A stretch of 64,000 bases of DNA from Heyndrickxia oleronia (GCF_017809215.1 NZ_CP065424.1:2512001-2576000); one strand, 5' to 3'. Shown: positions 1 to 9,801, numbered from the stretch's first letter. Numbers and translations: made by a program. The notes: generated by a model not told the origin, from the letters alone.

Positions 1-380
1 TCTTGATAGAATTTCTCGAGCACAGGCATTTCTATTTTACATGGGTAACACCAAGTGGCAAAGAAATTGATTATTACACGTTTTCCCTTAAAATCAGCTA
101 GTCGCATTTTTTTGCCTGTTAGAGTGGTTAGTTCAAAATCAGGTGCTTTAGAACCGATTTCTAATCCTTCTGCAACCTCTTCTTCCTCTTCTTCTGGTTC
201 CTCAATTTGAGATGACATAATAGAATTATATAACTCATTTAAATCCTCATCACTTGCTTTTGATAAAGACGTTTCTGTAGATGCTTTAACTTGTTTATCT
301 TTTTTATGTTCAAGTGCTTGTACTAGCATTGTACAAACTAACAGCATGATTATCATAAATGGAAGGATTCTTTTAAACAT
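1..380 (-). CDS. TlpA/ResA-like membrane-anchored thioredoxin (partial)
   Basis: The C-terminus lies beyond the window start; 126 residues are visible. The product begins with a hydrophobic signal-anchor (about residues 5-22), then a charged linker with a run of Glu (about 60-69), then a redoxin domain from about residue 75. The redox motif WCYPC is at residues 110-114, preceded by NFFAT, as in extracytoplasmic thiol-disulfide oxidoreductases that act outside the membrane. The ATG at 380 follows an AGGAGGAAAAA ribosome site. It lies downstream of aconitase on the same strand, the position of yneN next to citB in B. subtilis, so it is probably the YneN equivalent. Substrate unknown; cytochrome c maturation or spore thiol proteins are possible roles by family only. 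Confidence 0.85.
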   Translation of the reverse strand, partial: MFKRILPFMIIMLLVCTMLVQALEHKKDKQVKASTETSLSKASDEDLNELYNSIMSSQIEEPEEEEEEVAEGLEIGSKAPDFELTTLTGKKMRLADFKGKRVIINFFATWCYPCKIEMPVLEKFYQ

Positions 381-450
381 TTTTTCCTCCTATAGAATGA
401 TCATTTATTTACTCTATTTAAGTATATGTACTTTTAAAAAAATTAGTATA

Positions 451-480
451 AAAAAACACACTCTGTAAAACAGAGTGTGT
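451..480 (-). terminator. Rho-independent terminator of acnA
   Basis: A perfect 10-bp stem (456-465 with 471-480) with a TAAAA loop. Read on the minus strand it is followed by a run of T, just downstream of the aconitase stop codon. It separates acnA from the thioredoxin gene. Confidence 0.9.
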
Positions 481-492
481 GAGATCAGTCGA

Positions 493-3204
493 TTATGCTT
501 GTAATTTGTCGCGAAGTACCATTTGAAGAATACCACCATGACGATAGTAATCAATTTCGACATCAGAATCGAAACGAACAAGTACTTCAAATTCTTTCTT
601 GTTGCCTGCTTCATCTGTAGCAGTTACTTTCAAAATATCACGTGGCTTAACATTTTCATCAATGTGAACATCAATGATTTCTTTTCCAGTTAAACCAAGT
701 GTTTCAGCGTTTTCACCTTTCTTGAATTGAAGTGGTAAAACACCCATCAATGCAAGATTAGAACGGTGAATACGTTCAAAGCTTTCTGCAATAACTGTTT
801 TAATACCAAGAAGATTTGTACCTTTTGCTGCCCAGTCTCGAGAAGATCCCATCCCGTAATCTTTACCAGCAAGAACAACTAATCCAGTGCCGTCTTCTTT
901 GTATTTCATGCAAGCATCATACATTGAAGTTACTTCATTAGTTGGCCAGTAAGTTGAAAAACCACCTTCTGTTCCAGGAGCAATTTGGTTACGAATTCGG
1001 ATATTCGCAAATGTACCACGCATCATGACTTCATGGTTACCACGACGAGAACCATAAGAGTTAAATTCGCGAGGTTCTACCCCGTTTTCACGTAAGTATT
1101 TACCTGCAGGAGTATCTTTACCAATTGCACCAGCTGGTGAAATATGGTCAGTAGTTACAGAATCACCAAATTTAGCTACGATACGAAGGCTAGATAATGG
1201 CTTAACTTCCTCTGGATTTGGAGAAAGATTTTCAAAGAATGGCGGATTCGCAATATACGTTGATTTTTCATCCCAAGTATATAATGGATCATTACCTGTT
1301 TTGATTTCATTCCAACGTTCATTATCGTCGAATACACGCTCGTATTCTTTGCGGAATAACTCAGGTGTTACGCTTTGTTTAACCGCTTCATTTACCTCTT
1401 CAGTAGATGGCCAAATATCTTTCATGTAAACATCATTACCGTCTTTATCTTTTCCAATTGGCTCATTGATAAGATCGATGTCTACTGTACCTGCTAATGC
1501 ATAAGCAACAACTAACGGTGGTGATGCTAAGTAGTTTGCTTTTACAAGCGGATGGATACGGCCCTCAAAGTTACGGTTACCAGAAAGTACTGAAGTAACA
1601 AGTAAATCGTTTTCAGCAATCGTCTTTTCGATTTCTTCTTTAAGTGGACCAGAGTTACCGATACATGTTGTACAACCATAACCTACAAGATTGAATCCTA
1701 ATTGATCAAGATACCCTAGAAGTCCAGAATCTCTTAAATATCCAGTAACAACTTTTGAACCTGGAGCCAAGGATGTTTTTACATATTTAGGTACCGTTAA
1801 GCCTTTTTCAACTGCTTTTTTGGCAACTAAACCTGCACCTAACATAACATAAGGGTTAGAAGTGTTTGTACAACTTGTAATAGCTGCGATAGCAACGGCG
1901 CCTGTTTTCATTGTTGCTTCATCGCCATTATCGAATTTAACTACAGCTTCTTTCTTAATTTCTGTATCTTTTAATCCAAATCCTTGGTTACCTACAGGAG
2001 CAGTTACCGCATCTTGGAAAGCTGTTTGCATTTTAGATAGCGGAATTAAGTCCTGTGGACGTTTTGGACCTGATAAGTTTGCTTCGATATCAGATAAGTT
2101 AATTTCAACAACATCTGTGTAAACAGGTTCTTCATTTTCTGGAGTGAAGAACATATTGTTTTCCTGTAAATATTTCTCAACAAGCTTAATATGCTCCTCC
2201 GGACGACCAGTTAATCGAAGATATCCTAAGCTTTCAGCATCTACAGGGAAGAAACCACAAGTAGCGCCATATTCAGGGGCCATGTTAGCAATTGTTGCAC
2301 GGTCAGCAAGTGGTAATTTAGATACACCAGGACCAAAGAATTCAACAAATTTACCAACAACACCTTTTTGGCGTAACACTTGAGTAACTTTTAGTGCTAA
2401 GTCAGTCGCAGTCGCTCCATTTGGAAGTTCCCCTACTAATTTAACACCGATAACTTCTGGAATTGGGAAGTATGAAGGTTGACCAAGCATACCTGCTTCC
2501 GCTTCAATACCACCAACACCCCATCCAAGAACACCGATACCATTGATCATTGTTGTATGAGAGTCAGTACCTACTAGAGTATCTGGGAATGCTTCAAATT
2601 CACCATCTGCAGTTTCAATTGCATGAACTACGCTAGCAAGATATTCTAAGTTAACTTGGTGAACAATACCAGTTGCTGGTGGCACCGCACGGTAATTATC
2701 AAACGCTTTCGTAGCCCAGCTTAAGAATTGATAACGTTCTGCGTTACGTTCAAATTCAAAATCCATATTCGCTTTTAAAGCGTCTGCCGTACCATATTTG
2801 TCAACTTGTACTGAGTGGTCAATTACAAGATCGACAGGAATTTCAGGATTAATTTTATCAGGATCTCCACCTAAATCAGCCATTGCTTTACGTAAAGAAG
2901 CAAGGTCTACAACGGCAGGTACACCTGTGAAATCTTGGAGAATAACACGAGATGGCTTAAAAGGCACCTCTGCATCTTTTACTTCTTCAGATCCCCATTT
3001 TGATAAATTTTCAACATGTTCTTTTGTAATTACACGGCCATCCAGTTGGCGAAGTACAGATTCTAATAATACTTTTACTGAGTATGGTAAGCGAGAGATT
3101 TTCGCTAAACCTGCTTCTTCAAGAGCTGCAAGACGATAAAAATGATAACGTTTGCCTTCTAGTTCAAAAGAAGTACGTGCGTTAAAAACGTCGTTTTTAG
3201 CCAC
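493..3204 (-). CDS. acnA: Aconitate hydratase (aconitase A)
   Basis: Interconverts citrate and isocitrate in the TCA cycle in the cytoplasm. The 903-residue product has the usual length of the AcnA/IRP1 type, named citB in B. subtilis. The [4Fe-4S] ligands are visible: Cys445 in TSCTNTS and Cys511 and Cys514 in [10 protein letters not shown]. The swivel domain is C-terminal. The start is GTG at 3204, preceded by AGAGGGGGAA with 8 bases spacing. Family members double as iron-responsive RNA-binding regulators. It has its own promoter with a CcpC-like dyad and its own terminator, so it is probably monocistronic. Confidence 0.98.
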   Translation of the reverse strand: MAKNDVFNARTSFELEGKRYHFYRLAALEEAGLAKISRLPYSVKVLLESVLRQLDGRVITKEHVENLSKWGSEEVKDAEVPFKPSRVILQDFTGVPAVVDLASLRKAMADLGGDPDKINPEIPVDLVIDHSVQVDKYGTADALKANMDFEFERNAERYQFLSWATKAFDNYRAVPPATGIVHQVNLEYLASVVHAIETADGEFEAFPDTLVGTDSHTTMINGIGVLGWGVGGIEAEAGMLGQPSYFPIPEVIGVKLVGELPNGATATDLALKVTQVLRQKGVVGKFVEFFGPGVSKLPLADRATIANMAPEYGATCGFFPVDAESLGYLRLTGRPEEHIKLVEKYLQENNMFFTPENEEPVYTDVVEINLSDIEANLSGPKRPQDLIPLSKMQTAFQDAVTAPVGNQGFGLKDTEIKKEAVVKFDNGDEATMKTGAVAIAAITSCTNTSNPYVMLGAGLVAKKAVEKGLTVPKYVKTSLAPGSKVVTGYLRDSGLLGYLDQLGFNLVGYGCTTCIGNSGPLKEEIEKTIAENDLLVTSVLSGNRNFEGRIHPLVKANYLASPPLVVAYALAGTVDIDLINEPIGKDKDGNDVYMKDIWPSTEEVNEAVKQSVTPELFRKEYERVFDDNERWNEIKTGNDPLYTWDEKSTYIANPPFFENLSPNPEEVKPLSSLRIVAKFGDSVTTDHISPAGAIGKDTPAGKYLRENGVEPREFNSYGSRRGNHEVMMRGTFANIRIRNQIAPGTEGGFSTYWPTNEVTSMYDACMKYKEDGTGLVVLAGKDYGMGSSRDWAAKGTNLLGIKTVIAESFERIHRSNLALMGVLPLQFKKGENAETLGLTGKEIIDVHIDENVKPRDILKVTATDEAGNKKEFEVLVRFDSDVEIDYYRHGGILQMVLRDKLQA

Positions 3205-3293
3205 TCAAGATTCCCCCTCTTTTTCAAAAAATGTCATATTCACTGATAGTTTCACGAAAAGCTCGAATTATGTTCAATTACTTTTCACAATTA

Positions 3294-3362
3294 CCATCTT
3301 AATATAAGTAGTTACATAAGTAAATAACAAGAATGTTATCGTTTTTAATAAGAAAATATTAT
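3294..3362 (-). promoter_or_regulatory. acnA promoter with CcpC-like operator
   Basis: On the minus strand a -35 TTGTTA (3325-3330) and a -10 TATATT (3301-3306) are 18 bases apart, which predicts transcription start near 3294. A dyad ATAA-N7-TTAT lies at 3348-3362, centred about 61 bases upstream of that start. A TTAT half-site is at 3316-3319, near -24. B. subtilis citB is repressed by CcpC through a dyad near -66 and a half-site near -27 with the same consensus, so the layout matches well. The promoter calls are by eye. Confidence 0.55.
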
Positions 3363-3365
3363 CAT

Positions 3366-3680
3366 AAACGGGGAACCTTTAAATATTAGCTCAAGTTTTG
3401 TTTCTCGTTATATTTATTATAATTTAATGAGTTACATATTTCGTTTTTTATGAAAAAAATGCAGATTTTTGTCGATTCTTTTGTTAAGAGTAAAGCCGGC
3501 ACTAAGCCTTTTACATATATATATATATATATAAATACATCCATTTAATAAAGCTTTTCTCAAACCTTGTTGAATTTAGGTAATATTTTAATAAATAAAT
3601 ATAATTTTAAGAAAAGACCAATCTTTACAATCCACTGAGAAAAGAAATATCTATAAAAAGTTTATCTCTGTATTTTTGTG
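3366..3680. repeat. Intergenic stretch with a dispersed repeat copy and an AT microsatellite
   Basis: There is no credible gene. The block 3488-3572 is one member of the dispersed family described in the findings. Positions 3494-3515 match 41023-41044 at 18 of 22 bases, and 3554-3572 is the inverted counterpart of 32086-32104 with 2 differences. A (TA)n run of about 20 bases sits between them at about 3513-3533. A further fragment resembling the ACTGAGAAAAG part is at about 3637-3650. Confidence 0.5.
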
Positions 3681-3685
3681 TATAA

Positions 3686-3729
3686 AAAAAGCGCAGAATC
3701 TCTATTAATCAAAAGATTTTCTACGCTAA
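3686..3729 (-). terminator. Rho-independent terminator of the YitT-family gene
   Basis: An imperfect stem (AGCGTAGA..ATCT pairing with AGATTCTGCGCT on the minus strand) is followed by seven T residues, downstream of the stop at 3747. Confidence 0.75.
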
Positions 3730-3746
3730 TTTTCGGTTGACGTCTA

Positions 3747-4556
3747 CTAATTTCGATGAAACGAACCCATTACTTCTGTTGTTTCGGTAATATTAACAAA
3801 TGCACTTGGGTCAATATCTCTAATTAAAGATTTAACATCTGTCAATTGATACCTAGTAATAACAGTCATTAAGATTTTTCGATTTTCCCCTGAATAAGCA
3901 CCTTCACCATCTATTAAAGTGATTCCGCGATATACACTCGAAAGTAATTTTTCTTTCATCTCTTTTCCTTTGTCGGTCACAATCATCACGGTGAGTTTTA
4001 TATGTTTCGTATGAATTGTATCAACCACTTTACCAGTTGCATAAATGGCTACCATTGTGTTTAAAGCTGCGTCCCAACTAAAAATAAATCCTGAAATTAG
4101 AACAACAATTCCATTCATAGCAGATAAAATTGTCCCTAATGGGAAATCTTTTTTCTTATTTAGTAGCATGGCTAAAATATCGAAACCACCGGATGAACCT
4201 GATACTCGAAAAATTAATCCGATTCCTAATCCAGTTATTACTCCACCAAATAAAGAGGATAATATCGGTTCAGTTGAAATCTGTTTAATTGGTATGATGT
4301 ATAGTCCTACTGAGATTACCACAACGGATAAAATAGTATAAAGAATAAACCGTTTACCTAATTTAAACACTCCAAGAATCAGTAAAGGAAGATTAAGTAA
4401 AAAATTTAATATTCCTGTATTAAATGGAGTAATCAGACCTAGCATAATTGCAATACCACTTAAACCACTACTTAAGATTTCATGAGGTATTAGAAACAAA
4501 TTATATGCAACACTCACTAATAAGGAACCGATGATAATAGTTATGATTCTGTTCAT
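3747..4556 (-). CDS. YitT family membrane protein (DUF161/DUF2179)
   Basis: A 269-residue integral membrane protein. About five to six hydrophobic segments cover residues 1-175, and a soluble C-terminal domain of the DUF2179 type covers about 185-265, ending in the conserved ITETTEV region. The order and length fit the YitT/YpjC/YvjA/YqfU group, which has several paralogues in Bacillus and no assigned transport substrate. ATG at 4556 follows an AAGGGGAGAAGGA site. It has its own terminator and stands divergent from sspO. Confidence 0.9.
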   Translation of the reverse strand: MNRIITIIIGSLLVSVAYNLFLIPHEILSSGLSGIAIMLGLITPFNTGILNFLLNLPLLILGVFKLGKRFILYTILSVVVISVGLYIIPIKQISTEPILSSLFGGVITGLGIGLIFRVSGSSGGFDILAMLLNKKKDFPLGTILSAMNGIVVLISGFIFSWDAALNTMVAIYATGKVVDTIHTKHIKLTVMIVTDKGKEMKEKLLSSVYRGITLIDGEGAYSGENRKILMTVITRYQLTDVKSLIRDIDPSAFVNITETTEVMGSFHRN

Positions 4557-4737
4557 TCCTTCTCCCCTTTATTTACAATCTTTCACTAGAGAATATTATA
4601 TTAAAGAAAGAAACAATAAAAAAACTAAAAGTTTTTTCAAAAATATAAGATTCAATTGCCAATTCTAAATTGATAGTTATTTCTAAATTTGATTATTTCT
4701 ATCGTTCTTGCACAAAATAGTATTGGAGGTGAAATAA

Positions 4738-4887
4738 ATGGTTAAAAGAAAAGCGAACCATATCATTCCAGGAATGAATGCAGCCAGTGCACAAGGAAAA
4801 GGTACAGGATATAATGAAGAGTTTTCCAATGAACCCCTAACCGAGAAACAGAAGCAAAATAATAAAAAGCGAAAGAAAAACCAATAG
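4738..4887 (+). CDS. sspO: Small acid-soluble spore protein O
   Basis: A 49-residue basic protein beginning [14 protein letters not shown] and ending in a Lys/Arg-rich tail (NNKKRKKNQ). This matches SspO (CotK) of Bacillus, a minor SASP made in the forespore. ATG at 4738 is preceded by TTGGAGGTGAAATAA. In B. subtilis sspO and sspP lie beside citB, as here. The gene is strong evidence that the organism forms endospores. Confidence 0.95.
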   Translation: MVKRKANHIIPGMNAASAQGKGTGYNEEFSNEPLTEKQKQNNKKRKKNQ

Positions 4888-4917
4888 CTTTTAATCGTTC
4901 ACACATATATTAAAATA

Positions 4918-4965
4918 GAGACCGTTAAAACACAGCATTACGTCAACCTGTGTTTTAACGGTCTC
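4918..4965. terminator. Bidirectional terminator between sspO and the convergent gene
   Basis: A perfect 18-bp stem (4918-4935 with 4948-4965) and a 12-base loop. Both flanks are T-rich in the direction of the incoming transcript, so it can stop sspO (+) and the gene at 4974-5231 (-). Confidence 0.92.
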
Positions 4966-4973
4966 TTGACCTT

Positions 4974-5231
4974 TTAATCATTATTTACGTCATTTACAAT
5001 TTGTTCAATATCTGAACGGAACTTCTCTAGTTGCTGTCTTTGGGTTTCGCTTGCTACTTCCATGGCATTTTCTATTTGTTGATATGTTTCATTGACTTCA
5101 TTTTTTAAATGTTTTAACTGCTGACCATAGTCAGCACTATCGCGAACTAATTGACTATAAACGTCGTCTAATTGCTTCATGCCCTGTTGCGCAGCTTGAA
5201 AAGCTTGTTGTTTATTTTTATGATATGGCAT
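4974..5231 (-). CDS. Small coiled-coil hypothetical protein
   Basis: An 85-residue hydrophilic protein rich in Gln, Glu, Asp and Lys, with heptad-like spacing through most of its length (from KQQAFQAAQQGMKQL to the C-terminus). It therefore probably forms a helical coiled coil. No signal peptide or membrane segment is seen. The ATG at 5231 follows AAGGGAGAG. It lies between sspO and sspP on the opposite strand, so a sporulation role is plausible but not shown. I do not recognise the family. Confidence 0.75.
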   Translation of the reverse strand: MPYHKNKQQAFQAAQQGMKQLDDVYSQLVRDSADYGQQLKHLKNEVNETYQQIENAMEVASETQRQQLEKFRSDIEQIVNDVNND

Positions 5232-5344
5232 CCATGTCTCTCCCTTTCAAAGTTCTTTTCAAAAATAGATTGCGCTTATTTACACAAAATATACGGTATA
5301 AATCCCTTCAATAAGCACAATCTATGCGAAGGAGGGATGAAGAA

Positions 5345-5485
5345 ATGTCTAATAAAAATGATGGAAAAGATATGAGAAAAAATGCTCCAAAACAATCTGG
5401 GCAACCTGAACCATTAAGTGGGTCTAAAAAAGTAAAAAATCGTAATCATACACGCCAAAATCATAATCAAGGCCATGATATGTAA
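5345..5485 (+). CDS. sspP: Small acid-soluble spore protein P
   Basis: A 46-residue protein with the SspP (CotL) core [20 protein letters not shown] and the ending [11 protein letters not shown] at 5345 follows GAAGGAGGGATGAAGAA. It is a minor SASP of the forespore. In B. subtilis sspO and sspP are adjacent; here a convergent small gene separates them. Confidence 0.95.
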   Translation: MSNKNDGKDMRKNAPKQSGQPEPLSGSKKVKNRNHTRQNHNQGHDM

Positions 5486-5494
5486 CGAATAATC

Positions 5495-5670
5495 ACGAAG
5501 TAGCTCTTTTCTTAAACATTGTTGGTATTTAAGTAAGTATTAATTAATAACTATTTGCTAAATATCGCTAACCTGTAAATTTTACTGGGAAAAGAGCTGG
5601 AATTTCCAAAAAAAATGCTGATATCTTGTAATGCCGACAGTTAGGCATATACAAGAGCAACAAACTAAAA
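5495..5670. repeat. Dispersed intergenic repeat copy
   Basis: 5503-5523 read in reverse complement gives CAACAATGTTTAAGAAAAG, two differences from 32086-32104. The block also contains TTTACTGGGAAAAGAGC (about 5580-5596), TGCCGAC (about 5632) and GCAACAAACTA (5657-5667), the last shared with 16449 and 41048. No gene is seen here. Confidence 0.45.
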
Positions 5671-5692
5671 CAACTTTCGAAATAAACTAGAA

Positions 5693-5719
5693 AAAAGGGA
5701 GAATTATCAACTCCCTTTT
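5693..5719 (-). terminator. Terminator of the BCCT transporter gene
   Basis: AAAAGGGAG pairs with CTCCCTTTT around a 9-base loop and overlaps the stop codon of the upstream minus-strand gene. An A-rich tract on the plus strand gives the T-run of the transcript. Confidence 0.75.
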
Positions 5720-7253
5720 ATTCTGGTTCTTGCTCTGTTATCTTTTTTATTGGTTTGGCCCGTACATAGAGCCTTAAATCTCTTCGTTCCTTCATCAATG
5801 ATTTATATAACGAAATAATCATCAAGATAATAATTATTGAAAATGGAAAAGCTGCAATAATAAGGGCATTTTGTAAACCTTGCAATCCGCCACTATATAA
5901 TAAAATCACTGCTACTAAAGACTGTAAAATTCCCCAGGTTAATTTCACACTATTTGGAGGAAGTAACGAACCATATGTTGTTTGCATACCAAGAACAAAG
6001 GTTGCTGAATCTGCAGATGTAATAAAAAATATAGCAATTAGAATGAGAGCTATGATTGAAAGGAAGGTTGTCATCGGGACATTTTCAAAAACTCCAAATA
6101 ATACTTCCTCTGTTTTCAATGCGGTTAAATCGATTCTCCCTTGTTGTTGAACATGGATAGAAGCGGTGCCAAAAACAGCAAACCAAATAAAACTAACAAT
6201 GGATGGAGCTAACAAAACACCTATTAGAAACTGGCGAATCGTTCTCCCTTTTGATACACGGGCAATAAAAATACCAACAAATGGAGACCAAGAGATCCAC
6301 CAGGCCCAGTAGAAGATCGTCCACGAATTAATCCAATTACGATTTTCTGAATTTAATGGGGCAATACGAAAGCTCATTTGAATAATATTTTGCAAATATT
6401 TCCCTAACGTATCTGTAAATAAATTCAAAATTAATAAGGTGGGTCCAGCGATAAACATTAGAATTAACAATATTATTGCTAAAACTAAATTCGTATTACT
6501 TAAATATTTAATTCCTTTCCCTAATCCTGACCATGCCGAGATGATAAATAATACCGTGACTACACCAATAATAATAAGTTGAACTTTGAAATTATTAGGA
6601 ATATCAAAAAGAAACGATAGTCCGCCATTAATTTGTGCTGCACCAAATCCAAGTGTCGTTGCAACCCCTATGACCGTTGCTAAAACGGCTAGAATATCAA
6701 TGAGTCCTCCTAATTTGCCGCTTGCATATTTTCCAAGAATCGGTGTAAGTGTTGAACTAATCAGTCCTGGCTCACCTTTTCTAAAATTAAAATAGGCTAA
6801 CGCTAATGCAATCAATGCATAGATGCCCCAAGCATGTAAGCCCCAGTGGAAAAAAGTAAAGCGCATCGATTCTTTTAATGCATCATCACTTCCAGGCTCA
6901 GACAGGGGTGGATTCGTTGCAAAATGCGACAATGGCTCTGCCGCTCCCCAAAAGACAAGACCAATTCCCATTCCAGCACTAAATAACATAGCAAACCAGG
7001 AAACAGTAGAATATTCTGGTTTATCATTCGGTTTTCCTAATGTAATTGCTCCAATCGGACTAAGTATTAGAAAAATACAAAAGATAACGATTAACGATAC
7101 CAAAATTAAATAATACCAACCAAACCTGGACGTAAGAAAAGCTTGGATATTTGAGGTGATTGTTTCAAAATTGCTTGGAGCTGCAACCCCATATACGACG
7201 GCAATTAACAAAATAGCAATAGAAACCCAAAAGACACTCGATATGTTTTTCAT
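5718..7253 (-). CDS. BCCT family betaine/carnitine/choline transporter
   Basis: Sodium-coupled uptake of trimethylammonium osmoprotectants across the cytoplasmic membrane. About 511 residues with 12 predicted membrane segments. BCCT signatures are [18 protein letters not shown] in segment 3 and the Trp-rich [21 protein letters not shown] stretch, where the Trp box binds the ammonium group. A longer frame opens at 7277, but the ribosome site AGAAAGGAGAATTTG lies inside it and fits the ATG at 7253, which I chose. The closest known role is OpuD-type glycine betaine uptake, but the exact substrate cannot be told from sequence. It complements the OpuA system at 10.8-13.8 kb. Confidence 0.93.
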   Translation of the reverse strand: MKNISSVFWVSIAILLIAVVYGVAAPSNFETITSNIQAFLTSRFGWYYLILVSLIVIFCIFLILSPIGAITLGKPNDKPEYSTVSWFAMLFSAGMGIGLVFWGAAEPLSHFATNPPLSEPGSDDALKESMRFTFFHWGLHAWGIYALIALALAYFNFRKGEPGLISSTLTPILGKYASGKLGGLIDILAVLATVIGVATTLGFGAAQINGGLSFLFDIPNNFKVQLIIIGVVTVLFIISAWSGLGKGIKYLSNTNLVLAIILLILMFIAGPTLLILNLFTDTLGKYLQNIIQMSFRIAPLNSENRNWINSWTIFYWAWWISWSPFVGIFIARVSKGRTIRQFLIGVLLAPSIVSFIWFAVFGTASIHVQQQGRIDLTALKTEEVLFGVFENVPMTTFLSIIALILIAIFFITSADSATFVLGMQTTYGSLLPPNSVKLTWGILQSLVAVILLYSGGLQGLQNALIIAAFPFSIIIILMIISLYKSLMKERRDLRLYVRAKPIKKITEQEPE

Positions 7254-7442
7254 CAAATTCTCCTTTCTAGGCTTCAATGAAACTGAGTAAAATTTTATTT
7301 TTCTTACTCTTCTTTAATTAGCTGCAAAGTTTATATTCCCCTATTTCTACGCATTAATCCCTTATGTATAAGGGAAGTTTACCAATCAAATAAATGACCA
7401 TGACTCTAGTTTTTCCTGGTGCTGAAATATATGATAAAAAAT

Positions 7443-7472
7443 AAACCCGAATCAATTTTCAATTCGAGTTTA
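7443..7472 (-). terminator. Terminator of the lytic transglycosylase gene
   Basis: AAACCCGAAT and ATTCGAGTTT form a stem with one mismatch. On the minus strand it is followed by TTTATTTTTTAT. It overlaps the end of the gene at 7470. Confidence 0.75.
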
Positions 7473-8099
7473 CTCATCTTTTTTGTAAAGTCTTGCATAA
7501 TGCAACACTTCATTCACATAATCTTCACTATGATTATAAGAATAAATCGCTTGCTTAAGGTTTCCTTCTGCTGCTCCATTTTGGGATAAATAATTTGCCG
7601 CACTAAAGACAGCATCCTCTAAATCCCATATATCTGCTTTTCCATCACCATTTGCATCAACACCATATCCCCCATATTTATGAATGACCACAGGATCTTC
7701 TTTTTCCTTTTCAGGAATATTGCCTACTCCTTTTCCTGTGCAAGTCGGATGACTCCACCCAACAAATGTACATGGCATAAATTGCATCGGTCCTTCTGCT
7801 CCCACTGGGGAAATCATTGGATCCATTGTAGAAAATCTTGTTTCTACTCGATGGTGTGCAGCAAGTACATACCAGGGTACACCATATTTTTTTTCCGCTG
7901 CTTTATAAATTGGAAGGTATTGAGTCGGTACAAGTTGAACTTTTGGTTCTTGTTTTTTAGGTGGTTTCTCTTGTACTTGTTCTTTGTTTTGTAAGATGAT
8001 ATAAGCTGTAATTATTACAATTGGAATCAATAAGATAAGTAATGGTGATTGCTTTTTAAGCTTATATTTTTGATAATTTTTTTTCTTCGCCTGCTTCAT
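7470..8099 (-). CDS. Membrane-anchored lytic transglycosylase-like protein
   Basis: A 209-residue protein predicted to cleave peptidoglycan glycan strands outside the membrane. One N-terminal membrane segment (about residues 20-38) is followed by a Lys/Pro linker and a lysozyme-like fold. The motif HRVETRF contains the likely catalytic Glu, and SPVGAEGPMQFMP is the classic transglycosylase signature. A DxNxDGxxD loop in GVDANGDGKADIWDLEDA resembles the EF-hand calcium site of MltB/Slt35. ATG at 8099. A growth or sporulation role is unknown. Confidence 0.88.
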   Translation of the reverse strand: MKQAKKKNYQKYKLKKQSPLLILLIPIVIITAYIILQNKEQVQEKPPKKQEPKVQLVPTQYLPIYKAAEKKYGVPWYVLAAHHRVETRFSTMDPMISPVGAEGPMQFMPCTFVGWSHPTCTGKGVGNIPEKEKEDPVVIHKYGGYGVDANGDGKADIWDLEDAVFSAANYLSQNGAAEGNLKQAIYSYNHSEDYVNEVLHYARLYKKDE

Positions 8100-8138
8100 T
8101 CTATTGTTTTCCCTTCAACCCTTTTCTATAAAAACAAA

Positions 8139-8167
8139 GGCACAACTAGTTTAATACTAGTTATGCC
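8139..8167 (-). terminator. Probable terminator downstream of lrgAB
   Basis: GGCAcAACTAGT and ACTAGTTaTGCC form a stem around TTAAT. On the minus strand it is followed by TTTGTTTTTAT. It is about 95 bases past the lrgB stop and upstream of the transglycosylase gene. Confidence 0.65.
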
Positions 8168-8259
8168 ATATATTTAATCATTTAATAAACAAATTTATAA
8201 ATTTTATGTTTATAGTAATAATACGAATAAACCTTATTCATTTCAACAAAAAATTTTGC

Positions 8260-8946
8260 CTATAAGATTAAGGGTAAAATATTGGGGATGCAAATAGATG
8301 TGAATATAGCAGCTACTCCCATGGCAACTCCTGAAACTGCGCCTTGGATCTCGCCTTCCTTAACAGCTTCAGCTGTACCTATTCCATGAGAAATCGTTCC
8401 AATAGCTAGTCCTCTTGAAAGTGGGTGATTAATTTTACATAAATTTAGGATTAGTGGACCAAACATTGCTCCAAACATTCCAGTAATCATGACAAATGCA
8501 GCAACTAAATACTCATTACCTCCTATGATATTTGAGACTTCACTTGCTACTGGTATGGTAATCGATTTTACACTTAATGAGATAAGAAATTCATTTGAAA
8601 AATGCATCATTTTTCCAATTATTTCAGCAGAAGCAATAGTCAACGATGTACCCAAGATAATTCCTAGTAAAGCTGGCTTTAAGTGCTGAAAAAAAATTCT
8701 TCGGTTCTTATAAAGTGGTACAGCCAGTGCCACTGTTGCTGGACCCAATAATTCCGTTATGATTTCTTTCGCTATAGAATATTGTGAATACGTAATATGA
8801 GAAAGATAAAGTACGCCAATGATTAAAACTGTACTTAAAAAGACAGGTGTAGTAAATGGAGAGGGATATTTTTTGGATATTGCTATAGTAAAAAGATAAA
8901 TAAAGATAGTAATCATCAAACTATACACTGTGATAATGCTGCTCAT
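8260..8946 (-). CDS. lrgB: LrgB/CidB family membrane protein
   Basis: A 228-residue polytopic membrane protein with the LrgB signature SVKSITIPVASEVSNIIGG and the GLAIGTISHGIGTAEAV segment. It is co-transcribed with the LrgA-like gene, whose 3' end overlaps its start by 26 bases. The family was first described as antiholin-like proteins in Staphylococcus. In B. subtilis one such pair (YsbAB/PftAB) is a facilitated pyruvate transporter under LytST, so pyruvate transport is the more likely role. No LytST regulator is in this window. Confidence 0.92.
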   Translation of the reverse strand: MSSIITVYSLMITIFIYLFTIAISKKYPSPFTTPVFLSTVLIIGVLYLSHITYSQYSIAKEIITELLGPATVALAVPLYKNRRIFFQHLKPALLGIILGTSLTIASAEIIGKMMHFSNEFLISLSVKSITIPVASEVSNIIGGNEYLVAAFVMITGMFGAMFGPLILNLCKINHPLSRGLAIGTISHGIGTAEAVKEGEIQGAVSGVAMGVAAIFTSICIPNILPLIL

Positions 8947-9313
8947 TTGAAGACACCTCTCGTTTTTTTGCTAATAACTGACTCGTTAATCCAGTGCCGA
9001 TAATTCCAATAATTGCACTCAATACTAAGATAAACAATAAACGAATACCTGATGACATAAAAATAGACCCCAGAGTCATTAGCCCAACAGATATAGGAAT
9101 AAAAAAGAAAGATAAATGCCTATTTAATAGAGAAGCACCTATATCTACCCATTTTAATTGAATGATTCCGGTTAGTAAAAAAATCAATAATAAAAGCATT
9201 CCAATAATATTTCCAGGAACAGGAATGTGTAAAATATTTACAATGAAAGTACCTAATTCATTGATCACCCAAAGCAAAAAAATTTGACAGATTATTACGA
9301 ACCCTTTTTTCAT
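8921..9313 (-). CDS. lrgA: LrgA/CidA family holin-like protein
   Basis: A 130-residue protein with four hydrophobic segments and the CidA/LrgA core HIPVPGNIIGMLLLL. It is the first gene of the lrgA-lrgB pair and probably forms a hetero-complex with LrgB in the membrane. ATG at 9313 follows AGGAAG at a somewhat long spacing (11 bases). The pair may export or take up pyruvate, as PftAB does, or modulate autolysis; the sequence does not decide. Confidence 0.92.
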   Translation of the reverse strand: MKKGFVIICQIFLLWVINELGTFIVNILHIPVPGNIIGMLLLLIFLLTGIIQLKWVDIGASLLNRHLSFFFIPISVGLMTLGSIFMSSGIRLLFILVLSAIIGIIGTGLTSQLLAKKREVSSNEQHYHSV

Positions 9314-9409
9314 ATTGTTTTAGACTTCCTTTCATACCGAATAAATAGTTATTCGATTTTTAGAGAAATTTTCCTCCTTTTCTAGGCTAGATACGATTTT
9401 TTCAGAACG

Positions 9410-9436
9410 AAAAAACCTGCAAACGAAGTGCAGGTT
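9410..9436 (-). terminator. Terminator of the DUF1641 gene
   Basis: An 8-bp perfect stem AACCTGCA/TGCAGGTT with a 7-base loop, followed on the minus strand by six T residues. Confidence 0.85.
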
Positions 9437-9441
9437 ATCAT

Positions 9442-9801
9442 CTATATATTTTTCCCCATCCCTTTTAAAAATCCCATTAAAAATAAGACGGCTCGATTGA
9501 TATCTTGGTCCTTTAATAGCTTCATTACTTGAAAGGAACTTAATTCTTTACCAGAATCAAGTGTGGACATAGCAGATTCTATCCCTTTTCTAACCCCTTT
9601 TTTAATTGTATCTAGTTGTGACATTTCTGAAGAAGTTCTCTTTGTTAAAAAATCCGTAATGACAGGTAATAAATTTGATTCCTTTAAATACTTAATTATT
9701 TTTAATAGGTCTTCCGTTTCGTTAGTAATCTGTTCCAATTCAAGGCTTCGTTCGGAATTTCTGTTTGGTATTCCATTCTCTTTTATCATTGATTTTGTCA
9801 T
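9442..9801 (-). CDS. DUF1641 domain protein
   Basis: About 119 residues from the ATG at 9801, which follows GGAAGGCAGGGTGG; the frame is open further upstream but that part lacks a ribosome site and looks noncoding. The C-terminal half (VRKGIESAMSTLDSGKELSSF..LLKDQDINRAVLFLMGFLKGMG) fits the DUF1641 family (YjgD/YrhD of B. subtilis). There the gene sits beside a formate dehydrogenase-like gene, but no such partner is present here. Function unknown. It is flanked by two terminators, so it is probably transcribed alone. Confidence 0.8.
   Translation of the reverse strand: MTKSMIKENGIPNRNSERSLELEQITNETEDLLKIIKYLKESNLLPVITDFLTKRTSSEMSQLDTIKKGVRKGIESAMSTLDSGKELSSFQVMKLLKDQDINRAVLFLMGFLKGMGKNI

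Noticed and set aside
3513..3533. (TA)n microsatellite
   Set aside because: A simple AT run in an AT-rich genome; no function inferred beyond noting it.
8260..9313. Phage holin/antiholin
   Set aside because: The pair is the chromosomal LrgA/LrgB family, with no phage lysis context.
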